Of a DNA stretch of 51,640 nucleotides, positions 27,584 through 35,785 are shown one piece after another; the first letter of the stretch is position 1, and the number at the start of each line of letters is the position of its first letter. The stretch is from Candidatus Acidiferrales bacterium (GTDB lineage: Bacteria > Acidobacteriota > Terriglobia > Acidiferrales > UBA7541), in assembly GCA_030037525.1 (NCBI GenBank), contig JASHRC010000116.1, positions 1 through 51,640 of the forward strand. The letters run 5' to 3'. The translations under genes were made by a program, and so were the position numbers. The notes beneath the pieces were generated by a model, which saw nothing but the letters and a program-made list of their open reading frames with translations, had not been told where the DNA came from and did no database searches.

Positions 27584-29422
27584 TCAATCCGTAGCGGTGG
27601 CGGGTAAGGTCGGGAGCGCGGCCTCGGGAATGCCGCAGGCGCCATCTTTGCACGTTACGGGCTCGGGCATGCGCAGCGGCTTCGCGTCGCGGCGGATTCC
27701 GCACTTCGGCCGCCACTTGTCGACCGAGACGCTTCGTGTGTAGGCGAAGTCCGTGGTGATCCACATCGGGTTCGTCTCGCCGCCGACGACGAGAATGTTG
27801 AGGTCATCGGCCGAACGCCGCGGAGCGATGAGCGCGTCGTTCGGCAGCTTGGCCCACGTCGCAAATGGTTCGATTCCCTGCTGCGCGAGCCCTCTCGCAA
27901 AGCCTGACTGCATCTGGCCTTCCCAATAATGCCCCGCGGGGACGTGTGAGTTTTCTACGATCCATTTGCAGGCGTCCTGCTTCGTCTTGAACCCTTCGAC
28001 TCGTAGATTCTTAGCAACCAAAGGATCGACGACGAAGGTGATGCTTGTCCCCATCGAGCCAAACGTAGAGATAACGTGCGCCATTTCTTTCGCCGGACCG
28101 AGGCCGAAGTTGAGCATGTTCCATCCACGGAACAAGCTCACGACGCTTTCGTCCGGACGGAAGCCTTTCTGCACGTGAAACGGCTCGAAGACGCTCAGCT
28201 CCTCATTTTCGCCGCAGCACATGTTGTTGTAGTTCAGATTGTGGCCGAAGGAGGCCATGAAGTTCTCGCCTGCGCGCGCATCGCCGAAATTAATGCTCAT
28301 CAGCGTCCATGCCCGGCCGATGACCGAATTTGCGAGATTGAACGGACTGAGCGCGGCCGTGCCGTAATTCATTCCGATCTCGTTGCGAATGGGCCCGTTC
28401 ACCACCATCATGCGGCCCCAGGACGTGGTCGAGCTCGGCATGGACGGCTCCTGCGACTCGGCAAGCGCGAGGATTACCGGAAAATGCTCGGGCCGCGCTC
28501 CCGCCATTACCGCGATCACCGCCACTTTTTCGACCGTGTACTCTAACCTTTCCTGATGCGTGGTGACACACATGCGGCCCACGATCTCATCGGGAACATG
28601 ATCGGTTCCCGTGAGCATCTCGGCCACGCGCTCTTCGGTGGGAAGCACGATGGGCAATCCGTCGGTCCATCCGTTTTCGACGAACTGCCGATAGAGATCC
28701 TCCGCCGTGGCCGCGGGGAGCAAGCGCGGGCGGCGCGGCTTGCGGGGCGCAGCGGTAGGGTGTTTTTCTTTTTCTGTGAGCGGTAAGGTGAGCGCCTCCA
28801 CGACTTCCTGTATGAATGGCCTTGCGGTGATCGGATTGTTTCCCTCAATGTACTGGCGCAGCACGGTCCGCGACATGCCCATGACCGGATAGGGAGGAAA
28901 AGCAAAGCGCAACGGCGTGCCGCGAACGCGTGCGTCACGTTCGACAAAATCCGCAAATCGGGCCGTGACCAAAGGGGCGGTCGGGATCCCGTATTCGTCT
29001 TCCAGAGTTCTCGAGTAATCGGCGACACTCGCCGAACAGGCCTCTCAACCACCGACGCCGAGAATGGCGGCATGGGCGCCGCGGGACTTCATTTCCATCC
29101 ACAGCTCGGGGTCATCGGTGAACATGGTGCCACGCTTGTGCCGCACAACGGTCTTCACGCTCGGCATCTGCTCGGAAAACCAGTCCTGAAGTTCCTGCAT
29201 GAATTCGAGACTGCCCGCAAATCCCGTCTCCACCAAGTAGACCGTCTTGCCGTCCAGCGAGCCGGTGCGGGGCGCCATGGAAAGTGGTTTCAGGTCGCCG
29301 CTGGGCTGCGCGACCGGATCCAGTATGTCACCGGGCTTCGACTGGGCATCCAGACGACGCCCGAAAATGCCGGAGGGCTGCCCGTGGGGATCTAGGACCG
29401 TCAGTTTCCCGTGTTGCTCCAT
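27584..29422 (-). CDS. UGSC-type selenoprotein E, cytoplasmic (in-frame TGA at 29045-29047)
   Basis: The 612-residue product has Sec126 in GVGG-U-EAC-SASVADYS. ATG 29422 is chosen because GGAGG lies 8 nt upstream; a TTG at 29458 is also in frame. Shared segments are SMAPRTGSLDGKTVYLVETGFAGS, MPSVKTVVRHKRGTMF, LEDEYGIPTAPLV, NGWTDGLPIVLPTEERVAEMLTGT, VEKVAVIAVMAGARPEHFPVILA, VNGPIRNEIGMNYG and ENEELSVFEPFHVQ. After the DKWR end a tail has C-KDGA-CGIP, like selenoprotein C. No signal peptide. It follows the SDR gene by 68 bp, in an operon with the MarR regulator. Confidence 0.86.
29020..29034 (-). promoter_or_regulatory. SECIS-like hairpin of selenoprotein E
   Basis: Perfect stem CGGCG/CGCCG, extendable to six pairs by an outer T-A, with loop AGTGT. 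The loop begins 15 nt after the TGA and contains GU. Confidence 0.65.
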
Positions 29423-29490
29423 GTCCGTAGCCTCCTCTATCAGCGCGATTCTGCCCAAAACCCCAACAGGGCCTCTCCCGCCGGATCACC

Positions 29491-30408
29491 CTATCTCCCC
29501 ATCGCCGCTCGGATGGTTTCTTTGAAGATCGGATTGGAAGTCAGATACGGGATTTCCTTAGCGCGCCTTTCGTTGATGGGCTCATCTGGGAACGACGCCA
29601 GCATGGCCTCCATGCGCTCCGCGACGCCTTCCTTGAATTCACGATGCGTGAAGATGTAGAGATCGTTGCGCTGGACGCCGCGCAAAACCCGCTCTCCGCA
29701 TTCTTCAATACTCATCCAGGGTGGAGACTGAACGGCGGCCATCCGTTGCCGTCGCTGTTCCTCATAGGCCAGCAAGCCGCTGTCCTTCTTATATTTTTCT
29801 GGGCGAAGCCGGCTACTGTCGCCGATGGCTGTCAGAACCGGTCCGGGGCAGAAGGCGGAGACGCCGATATTGTCTGGCGCGAGTTCGCTCCGCAGCGTCT
29901 CCGATAGAGCGATGACAGCAGCCTTGGCCGTGTTGTAAATGGAACAATTCGGAACCACGATCACACCAGCCATGGATGCGGTGTTGACAATATGTCCACC
30001 TTCACCGTGCTTCAAGATTCGCGGCAGCCAGGTGAGGATGCCGTTAACAACGCCGTTCAACAGCACCCCCAATCCCCAGTCCCAGTCGGCGTAGGCACAC
30101 TGCTTGAACGGGCCGGCGATGTCTATGCCGGCGTTGTTGCAGAGTAGGTGAATCTTACCGAAGGCACCCTCAGTTTCGCTCGCAGCGTTCTGGTACGCCC
30201 CACGGTCGGTAACGTCCAACCTGATCGCGTGGACCCTCTGCCCCTGGCCTTGCGTCTGGAAGTGCGAAAGCGCTCCGTCGAGGTGCTCCTGCTGGACATC
30301 GGCGAGCACGACGTTCATCCCGCGGTTCACGCAGGCCATGGCAATGCCCAGGCCGATGCCGCTTCCTCCCCCAGTGACAAATGCAACCCTGCCATTTAGC
30401 TCGTTCAT
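29491..30408 (-). CDS. short-chain dehydrogenase/reductase (classical SDR)
   Basis: The 305-residue protein has the cofactor motif GGGSGIGLG (residues 13-21), NNAGID, and the catalytic Ser/Tyr/Lys region NTASMAGVIVV...YNTAKAA. It oxidises or reduces a hydroxyl/carbonyl with NAD(P). It lies between the MarR regulator gene (62 bp upstream) and the selenoprotein E gene in a minus-strand operon, which suggests it acts on the same substrate class. Substrate cannot be read. Confidence 0.88.
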   Translation of the reverse strand: MNELNGRVAFVTGGGSGIGLGIAMACVNRGMNVVLADVQQEHLDGALSHFQTQGQGQRVHAIRLDVTDRGAYQNAASETEGAFGKIHLLCNNAGIDIAGPFKQCAYADWDWGLGVLLNGVVNGILTWLPRILKHGEGGHIVNTASMAGVIVVPNCSIYNTAKAAVIALSETLRSELAPDNIGVSAFCPGPVLTAIGDSSRLRPEKYKKDSGLLAYEEQRRQRMAAVQSPPWMSIEECGERVLRGVQRNDLYIFTHREFKEGVAERMEAMLASFPDEPINERRAKEIPYLTSNPIFKETIRAAMGR

Positions 30409-30470
30409 TGGCTTCGGCTCTCTTCCATTCGCCGGCGAACAAACATCAGCGCGGCGGATACATGCGCGCC

Positions 30471-31052
30471 CTAACGCCGACGGGGGGTACGGCCTCTCTG
30501 TTGTAGTTCCCGCTGAAAGATCTCCTCGGCTCGAGCTAAGAGCAAATCGAGTACGCGTTCCACATCCCGAGTTCGCTGTCCTTGCAGCAATTGGCGCTGA
30601 TACGCTTGCGCGACTGGCGCGATCTCCCGCAAGAGCGATTCACCCTTTGTTGTCAACGAGAGCAACGAAGCGCGGCTGTCAGACGGATGTGCCGTCCTGG
30701 TGATCAATTTGCGGCGCACCAGAGCCGCCAACGAGCGACTGATCCAGGCCTTGTCAACGTGCGTTCTGCGGCTGACCTCATTCACAGAGATCGGCTGATA
30801 GGCACCGAGCATCACCAAGATCCGCAGATCGGTGGGCTTCACGCCGAAGCGTTGCTTAAAGGTGAGCGTGCCAATACGAAGAATCAATTCGGCGATCCGG
30901 ACGATACGCACAGAAACCAGCCGGATCAGAGCGTCGACATGGGGCGCAGGCTCATGGCGACGCTTGGCTCCGGCGAGGCGAATACCTCGAGATCGTTCTT
31001 CGAAGGACTTGCTGCTCTCGAGCACCGGCACGCCGTCAGGACTAGTGGTCAT
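30471..31052 (-). CDS. MarR-family transcriptional regulator
   Basis: The 193-residue protein starts at ATG 31052, preceded by GAGGAAGAGGA; the frame is open upstream without conserved sequence. The winged-helix core is LRILVMLGAYQPISVNEVSRRTHVDKAWISRSLAALVRRKLI followed by the wing with HPSDSRASLLSLT. MarR proteins bind palindromes as dimers and release DNA on binding small, often aromatic, ligands. It is encoded upstream of the SDR and selenoprotein E and near operator 5, so it is the best candidate to bind the shared 14-bp palindrome. The link is inferred. Confidence 0.85.
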   Translation of the reverse strand: MTTSPDGVPVLESSKSFEERSRGIRLAGAKRRHEPAPHVDALIRLVSVRIVRIAELILRIGTLTFKQRFGVKPTDLRILVMLGAYQPISVNEVSRRTHVDKAWISRSLAALVRRKLITRTAHPSDSRASLLSLTTKGESLLREIAPVAQAYQRQLLQGQRTRDVERVLDLLLARAEEIFQRELQQRGRTPRRR

Positions 31053-31545
31053 TCCTCTTCCTCGTGTGGTAGGCGAGACCGTCCTTGCCGACGATAGAGG
31101 AATCCGGCGCAGGGATGCGATCGAATCCCCTCTTGAGAACCGGGCATTCTTCCACGGATTCTGGGACCGGACCTCGCACTGGCTCCTCGTCGGATTCTGC
31201 GCGGCCGAAGTCACACCGACATGGGCTGGCAGGGTCAATCATACCGAGTGGCCGATGCGCGCGCAATGATGTGTTGACAACAATTAACGCGCGCGATTAT
31301 ATAACAGCATCGGCATGGTGCGGTGCCCCGTGGGGACCACCATGGCGAGATTTCCCAGGCTTCTAGGTCAAAGAAGAGCGCGGCGCGGTTATGGCTGACC
31401 ATGTTCGAGGGCATCAACTTTTACGTGACGGCAAGATCCCGCCGATTTCCGTTGCGCGTGCCGGCGAAATGTCTCGCTTCCGTCGCTGGAAAACGATATA
31501 CGGATGCAATCATGGGGAGTCGCGGCATAATCGGAAGATTGAATC
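31053..31545. promoter_or_regulatory. divergent regulatory region between MarR and E1 operons
   Basis: No convincing gene is found in this 493-bp stretch. It holds operator 5 and its promoter, then a leader of about 240 nt before the E1-alpha start. I see no riboswitch I can name in the leader and no recognisable promoter for the MarR operon. Confidence 0.5.
31268..31281 (+). promoter_or_regulatory. operator 5 and promoter of the E1/lipoyl/selenoprotein F operon
   Basis: The site reads GATGT-GTTG-ACAAC and contains the 11-bp palindrome TGTTGACAACA (31272-31282). -35 TTGACA is at 31274-31279. The -10 is TATATA at 31296-31301 (16 nt) or TATAAC at 31298-31303 (18 nt). This is the strongest promoter seen in the window. 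Confidence 0.78.
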
Positions 31546-32544
31546 GTGGCTGAGAGACGAATGAATCCGACCAACGAGCAATTGGTTTCGCTGTTTGAGA
31601 GGATGACCCTCATACGACTCATGGAAGAGCGCTTGAGGGCCGATGCAGGAGCTGGGAGGCTCCCCGGCGCCGTACACCTCTACATCGGTCAGGAAGCCGT
31701 GGCGGCCGGTGTTTGCGCAAATCTGGATGAGACGGATTGGATCACCAGCACGCACCGGGGTCACGGCCACTTTCTCGCAAAGGGTGGCGACCCGAAGGCG
31801 ATGATGGCCGAGATTTGGGGCAAACGCACGGGCATCTGCAAGGGCATGGGTGGGTCGATGCACGTGGCCGATCTTTCCAAGGGAATCCTCGGTGCGAACG
31901 GAATCGTGGGCGGCGGTTTCGCAATCGCGACCGGTGCTGCGCTAAGCGCGAAACTCAGCGGCAATCGACGCGTGGCGGTGGCGTTCTTTGGTGATGGCGC
32001 CGCCAACCAGGGCGTCTTCATGGAATGCCTCAACGTGAGCACGCTGTGGCAACTCCCTCTGGTTTTCGTCTGCGAGTACAATCACTTCTGCGAATTTACG
32101 CCGACCGTTACGGTCACGGCCGGGGAAATCGCCGATCGCGCGAGAGCCTTCAAAATCCCCTGCGAAGTTGTGGACGGCAACGACGTCGTAGCGGTGTGGA
32201 AGGCAGCCGCCCAGGCCATTGAATGGGCCCGCAGCGGCAAAGGCCCGGCTTTTATCGAGGCGCAGACATATCGCATTCAGGGGCACCTTGAGTCGGAAGA
32301 TCTATTTCTCGCGGGGGGGAAGTATCGCGAGAAACAGGAAATCGAGGAATGGCGCAAGGCCGATCCCATTTCCCGTCTCGCGAAACTTCTGGTGTCGATG
32401 GGCGTGCGCACGGCCGTCCAATTGGACGACATTTCCACGAAGATCGCCGGGATTGTGGAAGACGCCGTCAGGTTCGCAGAAGCGAGCGAGCCAGCTGATC
32501 CAGAACTGACTTTTGAGGTTATGTTCGCCGGGCAGAAACCGTGA
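31546..32544 (+). CDS. 2-oxoacid/acetoin dehydrogenase-type E1 component, alpha subunit
   Basis: The 332-residue ThDP-dependent dehydrogenase alpha subunit begins at GTG 31546; ATG 31561 is an alternative. The ThDP/Mg motif is GDGAANQGVFMECLNVSTLWQLPLVFVCEYN (GDG...NQ...E..N), ending in EYN rather than the usual NN. Other family segments are STHRGHGHFLAKGG and GICKGMGGSMH. It decarboxylates a 2-oxoacid or cleaves an acyloin and passes the acyl group to a lipoyl arm. First gene of an operon with the E1-beta, lipoyl and selenoprotein F genes. Confidence 0.86.
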   Translation: MAERRMNPTNEQLVSLFERMTLIRLMEERLRADAGAGRLPGAVHLYIGQEAVAAGVCANLDETDWITSTHRGHGHFLAKGGDPKAMMAEIWGKRTGICKGMGGSMHVADLSKGILGANGIVGGGFAIATGAALSAKLSGNRRVAVAFFGDGAANQGVFMECLNVSTLWQLPLVFVCEYNHFCEFTPTVTVTAGEIADRARAFKIPCEVVDGNDVVAVWKAAAQAIEWARSGKGPAFIEAQTYRIQGHLESEDLFLAGGKYREKQEIEEWRKADPISRLAKLLVSMGVRTAVQLDDISTKIAGIVEDAVRFAEASEPADPELTFEVMFAGQKP

Positions 32545-32553
32545 GGGCTCAGC

Positions 32554-33537
32554 ATGCCGCGTAAACGCTACATCCAGGCGATCAACGAGGCTCTGTTTGA
32601 GGAAATGGAGCGGGATCCAAAGGTCATTGTGTTCGGCGAAGACGTGGAACTCGCGATTTTCGGTGATACCAGAGGATTGCTGGAGCGCTTTGGACACGAT
32701 CGCATTCGCAACACCCCGATCTGCGAGGCCACCCTCGCGGGGATGGCCGTCGGGGCGGCGGTTACCGGCTATCACGTCGTGCTGCACATGATGTTCTCCA
32801 ACTTCATCTACACAGGCTTTGATGCGATCGCCAATCAGATGGCCAAACTCCGGCTCATGACCGGGGGGCAGATCGAATTGCCCCTTACCGTCATTGCCGG
32901 CTACGGCGGCGGCCGCTCCACGGCCGCTCAGCACTCCGACACACCTCACCCGCTTTTGATGAACCTCGGCGGCGTCAACGTGCTCGTACCGGCTACTCCG
33001 GCGGATGCCAAGGGACTGCTGAAACAGGCGATTCGCACCAAAAATCCAAGTTTCTTTTTGGAGGCCAGCGGTCGCGGCGGCGATAGCGGCGAGGTGCCCG
33101 ACGGAGATTACACGGTGCCCTTCGGTAGAGCAGCGATTGCGCGCGCGGGCGCCGACATCACCATGGTGGCCATTGGCTCCATGCTGAAGCCGGCGCTGAG
33201 CGCTGCAGAGAAGCTCAATTTGGCGGGAATCGATGCAGAAGTTGTTGACCCGCGTACTTTGGTGCCGCTCGATGAGCAAACCATCGTCGGTTCGATTGAG
33301 AAGACGGGGCGGGCGATTCTGGTAGACGAGGCGCGCGACCGCTGCAGCGCTGCAAGCCACATTGCCGCCATCATCGCGGACAAGGCATTCTCAAGCCTCA
33401 AGGCTCCCATCAAGCGAGTGACCGTTCCGAACGTTTCCATGCCGTACGCGCCCAACGCTGAGAGCCGCGTCCTGCCCAGTGAGGACCGCATCGTACAAAT
33501 CGCAACAGATTTGGTTCGCAGCAAACAATTGGCATGA
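32554..33537 (+). CDS. 2-oxoacid/acetoin dehydrogenase-type E1 component, beta subunit
   Basis: The 327-residue partner of the alpha subunit shows INEALFEEMERDPKVIVFGEDVE near the N-terminus, TPICEATLAGMAVGAA, the central AAQHSDTPHPLLMNLGGVNVLVPATP and the C-terminal transketolase segment VVDPRTLVPLDEQTI. With the alpha subunit it forms the ThDP site. It follows the alpha gene by 9 nt and overlaps the lipoyl gene by 4 nt (ATGA). No E2 acyltransferase or E3 gene follows. Confidence 0.87.
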   Translation: MPRKRYIQAINEALFEEMERDPKVIVFGEDVELAIFGDTRGLLERFGHDRIRNTPICEATLAGMAVGAAVTGYHVVLHMMFSNFIYTGFDAIANQMAKLRLMTGGQIELPLTVIAGYGGGRSTAAQHSDTPHPLLMNLGGVNVLVPATPADAKGLLKQAIRTKNPSFFLEASGRGGDSGEVPDGDYTVPFGRAAIARAGADITMVAIGSMLKPALSAAEKLNLAGIDAEVVDPRTLVPLDEQTIVGSIEKTGRAILVDEARDRCSAASHIAAIIADKAFSSLKAPIKRVTVPNVSMPYAPNAESRVLPSEDRIVQIATDLVRSKQLA

Positions 33538-33770
33538 GAACGACGCTGCAGCTCTCGCGAGTCGGCATGAACATGGAGGAAGCCACAATCGTCAAGTGGT
33601 ACAAGCAGCCGGGAGAGTCATTCAAGGCCGGCGAGCCCTTGTATGAGATTGAAACGGAAAAGGTGAATCAGGAAATTGCCGCGACATCGGACGGAAGGAT
33701 AATCCAGGTATATGCCCGGGAAGGGGAGATTGTGAAGGTAGGCGGTCAAGTTTGCGTCGTCGACGTGTGA
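33534..33770 (+). CDS. free-standing lipoyl-domain protein
   Basis: The 78-residue product is a complete biotinyl/lipoyl-type domain and nothing else. The modified Lys is in EIETEKVNQEI, a lipoyl-type ETEK site rather than the biotin MKM type. It lacks the E3-binding and catalytic acyltransferase domains of E2 enzymes. It is coupled to the E1-beta gene by a 4-nt overlap and followed 48 nt later by selenoprotein F. It resembles a stand-alone carrier such as the H-protein in role, though not in sequence. The acyl or reducing equivalents it carries must be received by another protein. Confidence 0.85.
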   Translation: MRTTLQLSRVGMNMEEATIVKWYKQPGESFKAGEPLYEIETEKVNQEIAATSDGRIIQVYAREGEIVKVGGQVCVVDV

Positions 33771-33818
33771 GGTCATTGGCGGGATGCGCTTTCCGTTCAG
33801 CGAAATCAAGGAGGAATC

Positions 33819-35585
33819 ATGAACAGACGAAAGATGTTGGCAATGCTGGGCGCAAGTCCGGCGCTAGTCGCAGGTTCTCCGATCCATGCACGAACAGCTT
33901 CGAACGATTCCTCAGCCCTTGGCGAGAGCCTGACAACAGTTCTCAACCCAGGCATAGCAAACAAGCTGGTTACGCGGTACCCTTTGGCGCCTCCGCTCGA
34001 CAATCTCAATAACAAAACGCTCTACATGATCAACCTTTCCTGGGAGGGCCCGGATGCGGCTAATTACTTTTATGGAGCCATGACCGAGTGGCTCGAGAAG
34101 CACTACACGGGCGTGAAGACCGTAGTGAAAATCACCCCGGAAGGCATGTTTGGCCTGGATCCCGCGATCCTGAAGGAAATGGTCGCCAATAAAGCCGACG
34201 GAGCCATCGTGGGCGTCGCCGGTTGAAACGGCTGCTGCGCGGCCGTGAGCCGCTGGGCCAAGCAGATTCAGACACAACTCAAGATTCCCGCGATAGGCAT
34301 CGCTTCAGCAAACGTGGTGCACTACGCCATCGACTACGATTTCAAATACAGCAACGGTATGCCGGTCCGCTATGTCAGCGTTCCGTTTCCTTTCACGGGG
34401 CAGCCACGCGCCGTGGATGTCGGATATGTGGCCGGTAAAGACATGCTGACTGGCCAGCCGTTGATGGCCGCAGTGGTCAAAGCGCTCACGGATCCTCTGA
34501 CCACGGAAGAAAAAATCTCGGGCAAGCCGCCGGATCAGCCCGAAGAGTCGCGACTTCTGAAGCCTGACACGGAAGAAAATCTGCGGCACCTGTTTGAAGA
34601 CAAGGGCTGGACCGACTACAACTGGATTCAGCTTCCCACCGAAAAACTCGTCGTGGAAATGCTGAAGGGCACCAGTCATAAGCCTGAGGAAGTGATCAAG
34701 ACGGTCGACATCACGGGCGGTTCGCGTCAGCTCACCGTGGAGAAAGTCGCGATCGCCGCCGTGATGGCCGGAGCTTCACCCGAGCATTTTCCGGTGATTT
34801 TGGCGCTGGCGACGCAGGCGCCTTTCGGAAACTCCACAAGCTCCATGGCGAACATGGTCGTGATCAATGGTCCGATCTGCAAACGGCTCAACTTTAACTG
34901 CGGGACGAATGCCCTGGGTCCGTACAATCGATCGAACGCGGTCGTCGGCCGCGCCTTCACCATCGTCTCGAAAACCGTCGGCGATCTTCGAAACAACGTA
35001 AATGCCTGGGAAAGCTTGGGCAGCAACTTCCAATACAACAACTTGTGCTTTGCCGAAAACGAAGAAGGACTGCCGGAGGGTTGGGACCCTCTGCACGTTC
35101 AAATGGGCTTCCGGTCTACCGACAATGTCGTGACGGTCGGAATCGGGTGGACGGCCATATCGAGCGTCGGAGGGAGTCAGAACCTCTACCCCACGCATCA
35201 TCTGATGCGAGACTACATGCGCTCGCTTTCGGCATCCGGTTCGGCCGCCACGATTTTGGTGGATCCGACCGTTGCGGGACTGCTCAAGGATGCTTATGGT
35301 TTCAAGACGAAGGCGGAGTTAAGCGCATGGTTCTCCCAAAACGTCGAAAAGACGGCAGGGTGCTTCTGGGGGAACGGGGTGATTCAAAGCACCGATGTTT
35401 CGCTGGCTCTGCAGGGTCTTGAGCCTTATGCAAGCTGGAGGAAGCTGCCGGAGGACGCGCTGATCAAGCCATTCACCAACGCCAACGCGATCCGCGTGGT
35501 GGTTACGGGTGGGAAAATCCAGACGACTTGGTTCGTCACGGATTTCGGTCTGCGTCGCGGAGTGAAGGTGGACGACTGGGCGTAA
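33819..35585 (+). CDS. UGSC-type selenoprotein F, Tat-like leader (in-frame TGA at 34224-34226)
   Basis: The 588-residue product has Sec136 in GVAG-U-NGC-CAAVS. The leader MNRRKMLAMLGASPALVAG is nearly the same as in selenoprotein D (twin-arginine-like RRKML). Shared segments are LAPPLDNLNNKTLYMINLSWEG, DKGWTDYNWIQLPTEKLVVEMLKGT, VEKVAIAAVMAGASPEHFPVILA, VINGPICKRLNFN, ENEEGLPEGWDPLHVQMGF and a C-terminus VKVDDWA without a Cys tail. GGAGGA precedes the ATG. Last gene of the E1/lipoyl operon. The putative export leader is odd for a protein encoded with cytoplasmic E1 subunits. Confidence 0.86.
34239..34253 (+). promoter_or_regulatory. SECIS-like hairpin of selenoprotein F
   Basis: Perfect stem GCGGC/GCCGC (5 bp) with loop CGTGA, 12 nt after the TGA, so the loop starts 17 nt from it. 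Same register and same loop as selenoprotein D. A competing hairpin ACGGC/GCCGT overlaps it. Confidence 0.65.
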
Positions 35586-35785
35586 GCCGAAACGCCACGA
35601 CCAACCAGTGATTAGGACGCCTCTTGGCGGACGCGGAGGCGCGTCGACCTGCCAAATGCACTGTTCGTGTGTCAGATCGCACCCTAGAGAGGGGAACCCT
35701 CAGAAGCTGTGATAGTCGTCACTGATGTTTCCCGCGCGACTGCCTAGACTGAGACCGTTTCAAAACCCGGAAGCGGTTGAGAACA
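35586..35785. other. intergenic stretch downstream of selenoprotein F
   Basis: A 6-bp inverted repeat CGCCTC/GAGGCG (35618-35623 with 35636-35641) follows the stop but has no T-run, so a terminator is not established. Nothing else is visible before the dehydrogenase remnant. Confidence 0.35.

Noticed and set aside
27572-27585. Hairpin GACGC-TGTG-GCGTC between convergent selenoproteins D and E as a terminator
   Set aside because: Only 5 bp, no T-run on either side, and it reaches the stop codon of E; not enough to call a terminator.
27860-27880. GGTTCGATTCC-like T-loop resembling a tRNA 3' part
   Set aside because: It lies inside conserved coding sequence of selenoprotein E and no cloverleaf can be drawn around it.
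30646-30660. GTTGTCAAC palindrome within the MarR gene as a further operator
   Set aside because: It lacks the 4-nt spacer of the five intergenic sites and lies in coding sequence.
33928-33940. CTGACAACA in the selenoprotein F coding region as an operator
   Set aside because: Only the right half-site is present and no promoter follows.
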